Positions 37,013 through 45,478 of a DNA stretch of 64,000 nt are shown here, in pieces (the first letter of the stretch is position 1; every line of letters begins with the position of its first letter). The stretch spans positions 58,544 through 122,543 of the forward strand of contig JAFGEO010000146.1 in NCBI GenBank assembly GCA_016931575.1. The letters are read 5' to 3'. Under the pieces are notes generated by a model. That model saw only the letters and a list, made by a program, of their open reading frames with translations, did not search any database and had not been told where the DNA came from. This DNA comes from Bacteroidales bacterium (GTDB taxonomy: Bacteria; Bacteroidota; Bacteroidia; Bacteroidales; UBA10428). The translations under genes were made by a program, and so were the position numbers.

Positions 37013-37954
37013 CTACCGGCCTGCTTCGATGGGCAACATGTACCCAACCGATATCCCATAGTACATCGATACCGGATAGGCAATGCTGACATCCTGTGTT
37101 GTTGGAATATTCAGGGTACAACTGAGCTCAATATCAAAGTCGCCGAGTGAAATGGCCAGCGGAACATTCACCTGGGTGTTCAGGAGCCCGAAAACCTCTT
37201 TTGTACCCGTGTAAGATCCTGAAGCCATGCTGCCTGTCTGGCCGGTAGTTACTGTTTCCGTCCCCAGAAAGAGGGATAGTTCCGGCGATGTGTATACTTT
37301 ATTGTTCCTCTTCAGCTTAACCAGGGTAAAGCGCGAATACACCGCCATTGATAGATTTGATGCCAGTCCTTCCCCGAATAAAAAGCTTCCTGACAGCCTC
37401 GATCCAAACCATTTTTTACGGTAGCTCAGTCCCAGGCTGAGACTGTTTTTATCGGGGTAGAGTTCAGCTAACAGGGGATCAGCATAAATAAACCTGCTGT
37501 ACGAACCACGCAGGTTAAACTCCTTTTTTTTACCGATTGCCTTACCGTACCCCACCGACAGGGTCGTGTTATTGTATCCGGGAGAAAGCTGGCTGAACCA
37601 CCTGCCTGATAGGCCTATAAATAATCCGGATGAGGTATAGTAATAGATATGCCCGGAGATGTTGATCATATCTTCCCCGATCTCCCGTCCGGCATACATC
37701 GTTTTGCTGTTAACAGCAGTACCTGCATAGAAAAAATGATACTTTGCAGGTTCACCCGGAATGATCAGGGGATCGCTATCGTTGTACACCAGGTCATTGA
37801 GCAGCGAATCAAGGTGGTCGGCCTGGGAAAAACCCAAAAGTCCTGTGAAGAGGAAAATGGTACTCAGAAAATATGTTGGCCACCCACTTAGCCTGAAAAG
37901 CTTCCGGATGCCGGCAGCTTTTTTCGATCGAAAAATCTTAAATACCTGGTACAT
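37013..37954 (-). CDS. Predicted outer-membrane beta-barrel protein
   Basis: A 313-residue protein with a long N-terminal export region (basic first 20 residues, then YFLSTIFLFTGLLGFSQ). The rest alternates strands and turns, for example GLFIGLSGRWFSQLSPGYNNTTLSVGYGKAIG, SLSLGLSYRKKWFGSRLSGSFLFG and DFDIELSCTLNIPTT. It looks like a 10-14-strand barrel of unknown family. It lies 100 bp downstream of the secreted Gln-rich protein on the same strand, with a hairpin between them. It may be part of the same ECF regulon if that hairpin does not stop transcription. Confidence 0.65.
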   Translation of the reverse strand: MYQVFKIFRSKKAAGIRKLFRLSGWPTYFLSTIFLFTGLLGFSQADHLDSLLNDLVYNDSDPLIIPGEPAKYHFFYAGTAVNSKTMYAGREIGEDMINISGHIYYYTSSGLFIGLSGRWFSQLSPGYNNTTLSVGYGKAIGKKKEFNLRGSYSRFIYADPLLAELYPDKNSLSLGLSYRKKWFGSRLSGSFLFGEGLASNLSMAVYSRFTLVKLKRNNKVYTSPELSLFLGTETVTTGQTGSMASGSYTGTKEVFGLLNTQVNVPLAISLGDFDIELSCTLNIPTTQDVSIAYPVSMYYGISVGYMLPIEAGR

Positions 37955-37999
37955 GATCGTTTTCAGTTTTGCTTCTTACTAATTTTAAATACGAATAGC

Positions 38000-38022
38000 C
38001 CGGGCATTCTAAGAACACCCGG
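38000..38022 (-). terminator. Weak hairpin between Gln-rich protein and barrel genes
   Basis: On the minus strand CCGGGTGTT pairs with AATGCCCGG around CTTAG, with two G-U pairs. It lies 33 bp beyond the Gln-rich gene stop. There is no T tract, so termination may be partial. Confidence 0.35.
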
Positions 38023-38054
38023 ACCATACTGTTGTCTATGTTTCTAAGCCGGCA

Positions 38055-38564
38055 TTAGTTTTTACCGCCGTTTGTTCCACCCTGGTTATGCTGGTAGTTT
38101 TCACGTACCTGTTGCATCTGTCCTTCCTGAGTCTGCGTTCCGGTATTCTCGCGGTTTTGCTCGCGGACCTGGGTTTTCAGTTGCTCCTTATTCTGCTCTC
38201 CTGCCTGCTGACCTCCTGTCGCTTCACCTACCCGGTTTTGTTCCTGGTTCTGCACCTGGAGCATCTCGCGTTGTTCAACGGAAAGTGATTCTTCAAATGC
38301 CAGTTTCTTCTGTTCGCGGGTCATCTCCTGGTTCTCCAGAATTTCAATCTGCTCCTCGTTCAGAGAGGCTTTAAAGCGTTCCCGGTTCTGTGTCTGAACC
38401 ATATTCTGGATCAACTCCTGTTCCTGGGTAGCTGTCTGGGTTTGTACCTGGTTCTGTTCCATCGTCTGAACCTGATCTTTTGTCTGTTCTTCCTGTGCGC
38501 TGACTACTCCTGATGTCAGGAATAATCCCATTGCTAAACTGAGTGTTAATGATAATGTTTTCAT
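38055..38564 (-). CDS. Secreted Gln/Glu-rich protein sharing a module with the FecR-like anti-sigma factor
   Basis: The start is placed at ATG 38564, which begins a signal peptide (MKTLSLTLSLAMGLFLTSG, cleavage near SAQ-EE). The 169-residue product is exceptionally rich in Gln, Glu and Asn. Residues about 64-106 form a helical module with short repeats (FKASLNEEQ, MTREQ, ESLSVEQ) that aligns without gaps to residues 328-370 of the anti-sigma protein at 39194-40519, 26 of 43 positions being identical by eye. The xSLxxxQ and MxREQ repeats recall LTxxQ motifs of periplasmic Spy/CpxP chaperones, but only loosely. It is transcribed from a promoter motif identical to that of the sigma operon. Its function is unknown; a periplasmic feedback or sensor role is inference. 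Confidence 0.75.
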   Translation of the reverse strand: MKTLSLTLSLAMGLFLTSGVVSAQEEQTKDQVQTMEQNQVQTQTATQEQELIQNMVQTQNRERFKASLNEEQIEILENQEMTREQKKLAFEESLSVEQREMLQVQNQEQNRVGEATGGQQAGEQNKEQLKTQVREQNRENTGTQTQEGQMQQVRENYQHNQGGTNGGKN

Positions 38565-38623
38565 CTTATTTAAAATTACGTTAAACAAAATTGTTTTTCT
38601 TCAGATCGTTCTTTATCATTAAA

Positions 38624-38649
38624 CCGAATGAAAATTTGTTTACCCTACC
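38624..38649 (-). promoter_or_regulatory. Predicted ECF-sigma promoter of the Gln-rich protein gene
   Basis: On the minus strand GGTAGGGTAAA (38649-38639), then 9 bp, then ATTCGG (38629-38624), 60 bp before the start codon. The same two blocks with the same 9-bp spacer occur upstream of the sigma gene (41080-41055). No other copy was found in the window by eye. Confidence 0.7.
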
Positions 38650-39135
38650 TTTTTTTTGAAAAAAAAGTTTTCTTGATTTTGCGATAACGTAAGCCCGGAT
38701 TCAGCGATAAAGGTAAGGGAAAAGAAAATAAGTAAGCATGATTATTCAGGAAGAAGCTTCTGCATGAAAATATTGTTGGTTATACGATGCAGGGGAAAGT
38801 TATCACCCTAAGCCAAATTTATTGTTCACCCAGAGAATAATTTGCCCCTCATTAGCAGGCTACTGCCCTAATCCATTGCCCGTTGCCCCTTGGGGGCTTT
38901 TTTCCTGCATGTTTGAAAAGAAGGACAGCCCTGAATTGTAGCTCAGCATTCACCCTGAAAGGGTGAGATACCATAACCCAGGGCGTTGCCCCGGGCTATG
39001 GGAACGGAGGTCCCCGGAGGTGCACGCACCATCCATCAATTATGTGATGACAATCCATGCACCGCACTGCCCACATTAACTCTGAGAGACTAAGGGCAGA
39101 AATAACCAGGTGAGTGCAGAGCGTGAGAGTCTATA
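38650..39135. other. Non-coding gap between Gln-rich protein gene and the anti-sigma gene
   Basis: Nearly 490 bp without an open frame that looks coding. 38650-38830 is AT-rich, and 38951-39001 carries the hairpin repeat listed next. A further small inverted repeat GGTGC-AC-GCACC lies near 39018-39029. Nothing else is recognised. Confidence 0.5.
38951..39001. repeat. REP-like hairpin pair with GGGCGTTGCCC core
   Basis: CACCCT-GAA-AGGGTG (38951-38965) is followed by a 14-position arm starting CCATA and ending GGGC (38971-38984). This arm pairs with GCCC...TATGG (38988-39001) around GTT, with two mismatches. The core is the reverse complement of GGGCAACGCCC at 11539-11549. Confidence 0.55.
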
Positions 39136-39172
39136 CAAAAAAAAGGCCTGTGAGCATCTCCTCACAGGCCTT
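39136..39172 (-). terminator. Strong Rho-independent terminator of the ECF/FecR-like operon
   Basis: On the minus strand AAGGCCTGTGAG (39172-39161) pairs perfectly over 12 bp with CTCACAGGCCTT (39154-39143) around a 6-base loop, followed by a run of T. It lies 21 bp beyond the anti-sigma stop codon. Confidence 0.9.
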
Positions 39173-39193
39173 ATCTGTTTCCCTGGACCCGGA

Positions 39194-40519
39194 TCACATC
39201 CCCGGCCCCTTCCCGGAGCCCTGAGAGCCATTCCCGCCGGCATCCATATTCTCCTTATTTTCCTGCATCTGTTGCCGGAGGATCTCCTTATTCTGATTGC
39301 GGGCACCTTCGCGCGATTGCTCCTGCATCTGCATTTTCTGTTGGTCTTTAACTTCCCCTTCTGTTTGTGTGCCGCCAGTATTCCCCTGTGACATCCCTGC
39401 GCGTTCGGCATTCTGCTCCTGCAGCAATTCCAGCTGCCCGGGAGAAAGCGACTCCAGGAAAGCCTTCCTGATCTGCTCCCTGCTCATCTGCTTATCTTCG
39501 AGGATGCTGATTTGTTCGGGAGAAAGTGATGCCCGGAACCTGTCCTGAACCTGCCTGGTTTCTGATCCCTGCTTAGCTTCTGCATTTTCCTTCGGTTGCT
39601 GCTCCCGGTTCCCAGACAATATTCCGGGCTGATCTTCGGTCTGCTGCCCTTGCCTGGCATTTTCCATTTCCCGTAAAGGGGTCTGTGCCGGCTCTTCCAC
39701 GCTCTCTGCATCAGCTGTTCCCTGCATCACTTTTTCTTCTTCGTGCACACGGGTACTTTCCTGGTTTTTCGTTTTGATTTTTCCTGCTTCATTTTCCGGG
39801 ACTTTAAGCTTTTCGACAGGCGTTGAGAGGATGTGGTCGATCTCCTCATTGATGATTTGCTCCCGGGTTTTATCCTGATTTTGCAGCTGCGGCTCAGAAG
39901 GGCGAACCACTTCGAGTTTATTATCCGACTTAAGGATGGCCTGCTGTCCTCCGGTAATTCTCACCCTGTTCCTGTGCGATGCATCGACAACTTCCACCTT
40001 TCCGGATTCACAGGTCACATGATAATCACTTCCCCGGGAATAAACCAAAAAGCGGGTTCCCAAAACGGCGACTTCAGCTTTCTCCGAGATCACCCGGAAG
40101 TTTTTCCCATGCGTCACCTCGAACAGGCCTTCACCTTTTAAATGCACCTCCCGGAAAAACATCCATTTCAGGGGCTTGTAGGACAGGTTTGATTCGCCAT
40201 ACAACTTAACCCTGGAATCATCCGGCAGCACCACCTCCTTTTCTTCCCCTGCAAGACTGACGATCTTCTTTGTATAGCTATTCATGGCAGCAGCAAACCC
40301 GATAAACAAGACAAGTACAGCGGCGGCGGCATACCTGACCAACCGCATCGGAACGATCGCGCGGGCAGGCCGGGCACCTTTGTCCTCAATTTTTACCTCC
40401 ATATCTGCCCAGATCTCTTCTTTCGTCCTGCTCCAGGCAATTCCGGAACCCGAAACCAGCTTCTCCAGATCCTGGTTCAATCCAGATAAATCTTCTCTGT
40501 TGTTTACGTCTTTTATCAT
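39194..40519 (-). CDS. FecR-like anti-sigma factor with long periplasmic Gln/Glu-rich tail
   Basis: A 441-residue protein. The cytosolic N-terminus (1-60) would bind the sigma factor. One transmembrane helix lies at about 62-79 (AAAAVLVLFIGFAAAM). A periplasmic FecR domain lies at about 85-205 (VVLPDDSRVKLYGESNLSY, KGEGLFEVTHGKNFRV, VAVLGTRFLVYSR). Instead of the C-terminal DUF4974 receptor-contact domain found at 29316-30308, it continues with a charged linker (210-325), a helical module at 328-370 (FRASLSPEQ, MSREQ, ESLSPGQ) shared with the secreted protein at 38055, and a Gln/Gly tail. The start overlaps the sigma gene stop as ATGA. No TonB receptor with an STN domain is adjacent, so the input signal is probably different. 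It is a candidate envelope sensor (inference). Confidence 0.82.
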   Translation of the reverse strand: MIKDVNNREDLSGLNQDLEKLVSGSGIAWSRTKEEIWADMEVKIEDKGARPARAIVPMRLVRYAAAAVLVLFIGFAAAMNSYTKKIVSLAGEEKEVVLPDDSRVKLYGESNLSYKPLKWMFFREVHLKGEGLFEVTHGKNFRVISEKAEVAVLGTRFLVYSRGSDYHVTCESGKVEVVDASHRNRVRITGGQQAILKSDNKLEVVRPSEPQLQNQDKTREQIINEEIDHILSTPVEKLKVPENEAGKIKTKNQESTRVHEEEKVMQGTADAESVEEPAQTPLREMENARQGQQTEDQPGILSGNREQQPKENAEAKQGSETRQVQDRFRASLSPEQISILEDKQMSREQIRKAFLESLSPGQLELLQEQNAERAGMSQGNTGGTQTEGEVKDQQKMQMQEQSREGARNQNKEILRQQMQENKENMDAGGNGSQGSGKGPGM

Positions 40520-41004
40520 GATTGATGCAATACTTTTTTAAAATAGCTCAAGGCGACATTCATTCGCTTTTCAACTGCTTTCACGCTGATATTCAATCGG
40601 TCAGCAATTTCATGGTACTTCAGTCCTTCCATCCGCGAGAGTAGAAAAACGATGCGGTTTTTTTCACTTAAGCTGGCCAGGGCCTTCTTATAATTCTCAT
40701 ACAACTCCTTATGGCTTAACTCATCCTCCGGGGTAAGCTCAAGCTTATTGTTTTGTATGGAATTCCGATAGTTCATTTCAAGAGTCGATCTTCTGTATTT
40801 GCTGATGTACATATCTGTGGCCATTTTATACAGTAGCCTGATCGCTGTTTTCGGATCAACTTCCAGCTGCTTTTCCCATACGCGCAGAAAAACATCCTGG
40901 GCCAGATCCGAGGCTTCTTCCATCCCTGCACCCCTGTAAAACAGGTAGCTACGCACGGAATCGAAGCAGGAATCAAATAACAACTTAAATTCTTCTCTTG
41001 TCAA
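40516..41004 (-). CDS. ECF sigma-70 factor coupled to the Gln-rich anti-sigma protein
   Basis: A 162-residue protein. Region 2 has FDSVRSYLFYRGAGMEEASDLAQDVFLRVWEK, and region 4 has SLSEKNRIVFLLSRMEGLKYHEIADRLNISVKAVEKRMNVAL, the standard layout of short ECF factors. The TGA at 40518-40516 overlaps the anti-sigma ATG by 4 bases (translational coupling, 1:1 synthesis). The predicted autoregulated promoter lies 51 bp upstream (41055-41080). It presumably directs polymerase to that motif and to the copy before the secreted Gln-rich gene. Confidence 0.93.
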   Translation of the reverse strand: MTREEFKLLFDSCFDSVRSYLFYRGAGMEEASDLAQDVFLRVWEKQLEVDPKTAIRLLYKMATDMYISKYRRSTLEMNYRNSIQNNKLELTPEDELSHKELYENYKKALASLSEKNRIVFLLSRMEGLKYHEIADRLNISVKAVEKRMNVALSYFKKVLHQS

Positions 41005-41054
41005 AGCTCAAATCACTTAAGTTAAATTCTCTTCTAAATTTAACTATTTAATAT

Positions 41055-41080
41055 CCGAATAGAAATGGTTTTACCCTACC
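41055..41080 (-). promoter_or_regulatory. Predicted autoregulated ECF promoter of the sigma/anti-sigma operon
   Basis: On the minus strand GGTAGGGTAAA (41080-41070), 9 bp, ATTCGG (41060-41055). It is identical in both blocks and in spacing to the element at 38624-38649. The sequences outside the blocks differ between the two sites, which argues for selection on the blocks rather than recent duplication. Confidence 0.72.
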
Positions 41081-41287
41081 TGGTGTGCAAAAAAATTACA
41101 GAAATGTTTCCAAGCCGAAAACATTGACTTAATACTTCCCATTCTGGAGGAGGAGACTGAAATCCCTCATCAGGGAACTGCCAAATACAAGGTAGTCATG
41201 ATTCATGCCTTTCCGATGAAGGTGGGATCCGGCCAGATCTCGAAGGTAATCAGAATGGAGCAATAGCTCCTTTTGGGGCATCCCCAA

Positions 41288-44200
41288 CTATTCCCTACCC
41301 GTCAACAAATATTTTGCATGGTGAATACTTCCACCCTGGCTTTCAATGCTGATAAAATAGATGCCACTCGTTAAGTGACTGATATTGATTGGACTCCTAT
41401 CTGAAGCCTCGAGGTCCTGGATATAGACCACCCGATGATTAATGTCGGTAATGCGCAGTACTCCTCCCCGGAAACTTTGACTATATAGAATATTCAGCAA
41501 GCCTTGACCTGGATTCGGATAGATTACCGGCTCTGTATTGCTAAGCGTGTTTAGATCGCTAAAAATGATATGAAACTCTTCTCCATAGGCTGTACCCAGA
41601 CTATTTGTCACAAAACTCCTGAAGTAGATCCCGGAACCAATTTCAATCTCCGTAGGATAAATAGTATCCTCAAAATTCCCTTCTCCGGTTCCGAGAGTGA
41701 TGACATGATCACTCAGATCGGGATTCCGGTTATAATTATGGCAAAGACCTCTTACTGCATCCGGTTCGCCCCCATGCGAAATAACCCGACCAAATACCAG
41801 GATATCATCATAGTCCAAAAGATCATAGCTCAGTGTGCTGACTTCCGGGAGAACGGGATTAACCTGCATGATCCGGCTAACCGGAACTGCTGCAAGAATG
41901 GTATCATTACCCGCCTGTTCAGCTGTGATGGTGCAGATGCCGGCCAGCTGGGGCTCAAGCATCCTATCCGGGCCGACTAGGGCAATAGCTTCATCCGATG
42001 AAGTTAGAGCGATCTCAAGTCCAAAATTACTTTCAGTGGAGAGCGCAAAACTTTCAGATCCGTAATTCACCGGTGAAATGGAGTCGAACTGAATACTTTG
42101 CAGATGCTTCCTTACAAAAGATGACTCAACTGAAAAGTCAGAGTAGCGGCCTGAAGCATCAACAGACTGAACACCCCAGGAATAAGTACCCGGCGTCAGG
42201 GAATCGATGATAAAATAATTCAGGGCCGAACCAGTGTTATGCTGGTTGCAAAGCTTCTGGAAGCCGCTGACACCTGCCAATGGCGAGACAATGTAAGTGT
42301 CACTTCCGTCCGCCCTTATATAAACATGGTAATTTATTCCGTTCCCGGAATTGAGATCATCCGTTGCAGGTTCCCAGCTCAGGGTCATCTTTACATCCTC
42401 CTGGGTATATTCCAGACCATCCGGAACAGAAGGCGGCAGGTTCGTCTTTGTGGTTTTGTTTTCCATGATGTAGCAAACGGGGGTGTTCTGAGCGATCAAG
42501 CCCGACAGGAATACATCCTGATCCCCATCCTTATCATAGTCTGCCACTGCTGCGGAAGTCCAGTCGAGTGGCATTACCTGAACACTTTCATCCAAGGTAA
42601 AGCTGTGATCATCGTTCTGAGCATAAAATGCTGCGGTGCGCTGATCAAATGCCTGTTCCCCGGAAAGAATAATATCCACGAGGCCATCCTGATTAAAATC
42701 GGTCCATTTGACATCCCCATTGCTGATTTCCCTATCCGTCAGATTCAGGTATTCTGAAAAATTGCCGTTACCATCATTCTGATAGATACAGGATTTCCTG
42801 ACCTGGGGCTCCAGTGCAATAAGACCGGTGATTATGAGGTCGGGGTCCCCATCCTCATCCATATCTGCCCAGTCGGATTTCCCCTCCAGAAAATTATCAA
42901 TCCCTGAATCAGTAATCCGTTCGAAGGATTCTCCACCCTGATTGATGTACAATTCAGTCAGCGGTACGTTATCTGTTGCCTCACCGCTGAGGAGCAGATC
43001 GGTAAAGCCATCACTGTTTACATCGCATAAGCTGATAGTCGACTGGCTAAGCTGCGAAAAATCAACTTGCTGGTTCTCCCCAAAAACACCCCCTCCCAGG
43101 TTCCGGAACAATTTTGTTGTTCTCTCTCCCGCGGTAGTATTCATACCAGTAAGGATCACATCCATGCGCCCATCCCGGTCATAATCCAGGATTGCGATCT
43201 CACCATACACCGTGGCCGGAATTTCAACACCTTCCAGGCGGGAGAAATTGGAAGCCCCGTCATTCAGGAAGATCTGGGCATACTCATCATCGGTCGCTCC
43301 ACTGATCAGGATATCGGCATCATTGTCCCCGTCCAGGTCAGCAATTGCAAAATCGCCATCCATAAATGCAGGCAGTCCGGCATCCTCCTTCTCCGGGAAT
43401 TCATTCTCCGTATTCAGATACACTGATAATCTGGTACCAAATAAAGCTTGCGAACCATAGGTCAGCAGGTCCATATCATCATCGTTATCCAGGTCAGCCC
43501 AAAGGTTTTTCCCGTTAAAGGTTGCGGGAATACTTGCGGGAACATAGGTATTAAAAAGATCTGTTTTGAATTCCAGGGAGTTTTCGGTTGACAGGCTTGT
43601 GAGGTATTTCTCCATGCCCATGCTGCCATTAACTTCCATTACAACTACTGAATAGCTCTCATTTGCAACCAGATTGCTTACTACAACACTGTCATCCTGG
43701 CCAGCATAAACGCAATAGAAACCGGATCCGTCAATTGCTGATCCATTGCCAAAGCTGTTATCAGCTGTGTAATGAGTATCGTCCATTGGAATTGCTGGTT
43801 CAACGGTACCTTCAGCCATGAATACGATCCGCTGTTCACCATCGCCAGTGGTAAATCTGATCAGGGTAGAGTCGGCTGAATTTGCAGCTATGGTCAGCTG
43901 ACTGGTTTGAATGGTGGGTGGGTTCACCGCAATATTCAAAGTTTGAAATCCGGCAAATTCCGATCCTCTGAACCCATTGTCAACCGTTTGTACGCTCCAG
44001 ATATAGGAACCGGAAAGCGGTTTCGGAAACACAAATACCGTATCCATCCCGGCATTTCCATGTTCAACCGTTTTTAGGAATCCGGTATGGAAATCCGCGT
44101 GAGGGTGCACCATTTTTCCGGTATCACCCACAACTCCAAGAATGATATTATAGGTCAGAGAACCTTCCGGAGTAAGATCATCGGTAGCCGGAGACCAGGT

Positions 44201-45406
44201 AAAGGTGATGGCAGTATCGCCGAGCTCAGCATTCAAATTCAAGGGTGGCAGGGGATCCGCATTTTTTACAACAATATTATTTACAAACATCCTTCCAAAG
44301 TTGGATCCGGCCACAAAAGCATCCATATCTCCGTCGTTGCTATAATCTGCCCAATCGATGCTCCCATAGATAAAATCGTTTATGAAATCGGGTTGCCGGG
44401 TAAAGGTGCCATCCTGATTATTTTTAAATACCTCGCCATGGTAGGTAAAATATTTATCCATCCCTCCGATCAGCACATCGGGATAGCCGTCATTATCGTA
44501 CTCGCCCCAGCAGATATCCCCGCGGGCAACCCCAAAGTTTGTGAAAGAATCCATTTCAAAGCTGTTATCCGTATTGATATAAAGCCAAATACCTATTGAA
44601 TCGGCTTGTCCGGACTGGAGCAGATCAAAATCCCCGTCGCGGTCGTAATCGCTGAATTCAATAGAAGCATATTGCGTTTGTTTCAGCCCTGCAGACAGGG
44701 GAGTAAAACTTTTATCCCCGGCATTCAGGTAAATATCAGCCACCGGATTATTCATGCTGTAACCTGCCAGGGCAATATCAGGAAATCCGTCCCCGTTGAG
44801 GTCGGTAAAATCGATATCCCCATAGGAAATTCCGGGCAGATTGTGCCCGGCAATCTCAGCAAACTGGTCATCTCCGAGGTTTTCATAGATCCTGAACACC
44901 CTTCCAACCACCAGGGCATCCCCGGTAAGGAACAGGTCCAGATCGCCATCGCGGTCGATATCCGACCAACCCACCGAACCATTGGCAAAAGCGGTCAGTT
45001 CAAGCTGATCCAGCCAGGTAAATGTGCTGTCCCCGTTATTTCTGTATATCCTTGAAAACCTGTTAAGCAGGGTATCCTGTCCTGACACTGCCAGGTCGAG
45101 GTACCCATCCCGGTTATAATCGCCCCACTTCACGGCACATTTGGACAGGCCTTTGAACTGAGCTTTCTCTTCATAGGTAAAGGTATTCCCACCGTCGTTT
45201 CTGTAAATCCTGGTAATCGGGTAACCGCCTTGCAGGGCACCGGAGACAAGCACGTCAATTTTGCCATCGTTGTTATAATCCCCCCAGTCGGAATCGGCTT
45301 CATAAACCGCCGGATAGGATAATACATTGAAGTTATTGTTGATCTGACCTTTTACGAGAATGAAGGAGAAAGCCAAGGTGAGTAGAACTGAACCGATGTG
45401 TCGCAT
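41288..45406 (-). CDS. Giant secreted FG-GAP/VCBS-repeat protein with T9SS sorting domain
   Basis: A 1372-residue protein with a signal peptide (MRHIGSVLLTLAFSFILVKG). Two blocks of FG-GAP/VCBS-type propeller repeats, each with a calcium-binding DxDxDGxxD-like loop (WGDYNNDGKIDVLVSG, WSDIDRDGDLDLFLTG, DLDGDNDADILISG), occupy about residues 30-390 and 650-990. They are interleaved with two FN3-like domains that begin PPLNLNAELGDTAITFTWSPATDD and PPSVPDGLEYTQEDVKMTLSWEPATDD. A MBG/Ig-like segment follows, then the T9SS tail (VIYPNPGQGLLNI to the end). It is probably a cell-surface adhesin or binding protein. The ligand is unknown, and no operon partner is evident. Confidence 0.9.
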   Translation of the reverse strand: MRHIGSVLLTLAFSFILVKGQINNNFNVLSYPAVYEADSDWGDYNNDGKIDVLVSGALQGGYPITRIYRNDGGNTFTYEEKAQFKGLSKCAVKWGDYNRDGYLDLAVSGQDTLLNRFSRIYRNNGDSTFTWLDQLELTAFANGSVGWSDIDRDGDLDLFLTGDALVVGRVFRIYENLGDDQFAEIAGHNLPGISYGDIDFTDLNGDGFPDIALAGYSMNNPVADIYLNAGDKSFTPLSAGLKQTQYASIEFSDYDRDGDFDLLQSGQADSIGIWLYINTDNSFEMDSFTNFGVARGDICWGEYDNDGYPDVLIGGMDKYFTYHGEVFKNNQDGTFTRQPDFINDFIYGSIDWADYSNDGDMDAFVAGSNFGRMFVNNIVVKNADPLPPLNLNAELGDTAITFTWSPATDDLTPEGSLTYNIILGVVGDTGKMVHPHADFHTGFLKTVEHGNAGMDTVFVFPKPLSGSYIWSVQTVDNGFRGSEFAGFQTLNIAVNPPTIQTSQLTIAANSADSTLIRFTTGDGEQRIVFMAEGTVEPAIPMDDTHYTADNSFGNGSAIDGSGFYCVYAGQDDSVVVSNLVANESYSVVVMEVNGSMGMEKYLTSLSTENSLEFKTDLFNTYVPASIPATFNGKNLWADLDNDDDMDLLTYGSQALFGTRLSVYLNTENEFPEKEDAGLPAFMDGDFAIADLDGDNDADILISGATDDEYAQIFLNDGASNFSRLEGVEIPATVYGEIAILDYDRDGRMDVILTGMNTTAGERTTKLFRNLGGGVFGENQQVDFSQLSQSTISLCDVNSDGFTDLLLSGEATDNVPLTELYINQGGESFERITDSGIDNFLEGKSDWADMDEDGDPDLIITGLIALEPQVRKSCIYQNDGNGNFSEYLNLTDREISNGDVKWTDFNQDGLVDIILSGEQAFDQRTAAFYAQNDDHSFTLDESVQVMPLDWTSAAVADYDKDGDQDVFLSGLIAQNTPVCYIMENKTTKTNLPPSVPDGLEYTQEDVKMTLSWEPATDDLNSGNGINYHVYIRADGSDTYIVSPLAGVSGFQKLCNQHNTGSALNYFIIDSLTPGTYSWGVQSVDASGRYSDFSVESSFVRKHLQSIQFDSISPVNYGSESFALSTESNFGLEIALTSSDEAIALVGPDRMLEPQLAGICTITAEQAGNDTILAAVPVSRIMQVNPVLPEVSTLSYDLLDYDDILVFGRVISHGGEPDAVRGLCHNYNRNPDLSDHVITLGTGEGNFEDTIYPTEIEIGSGIYFRSFVTNSLGTAYGEEFHIIFSDLNTLSNTEPVIYPNPGQGLLNILYSQSFRGGVLRITDINHRVVYIQDLEASDRSPINISHLTSGIYFISIESQGGSIHHAKYLLTGRE

Positions 45407-45478
45407 TATGAATACAGTTTTGGGGACATAAGTTCTTACTCGATATGGTTTAAAAATGTTTCATCAAACAGGGAGAAA

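Noticed and set aside
36816..37121. 101-codon minus-strand frame overlapping ABC ATPase and barrel genes
   Set aside because: It overlaps two genes with strong family support in other frames.
38055..38564. Calling the Gln-rich secreted protein a Spy/CpxP chaperone
   Set aside because: Only the xSLxxxQ and MxREQ repeats recall the LTxxQ motif; overall composition and length do not establish membership.
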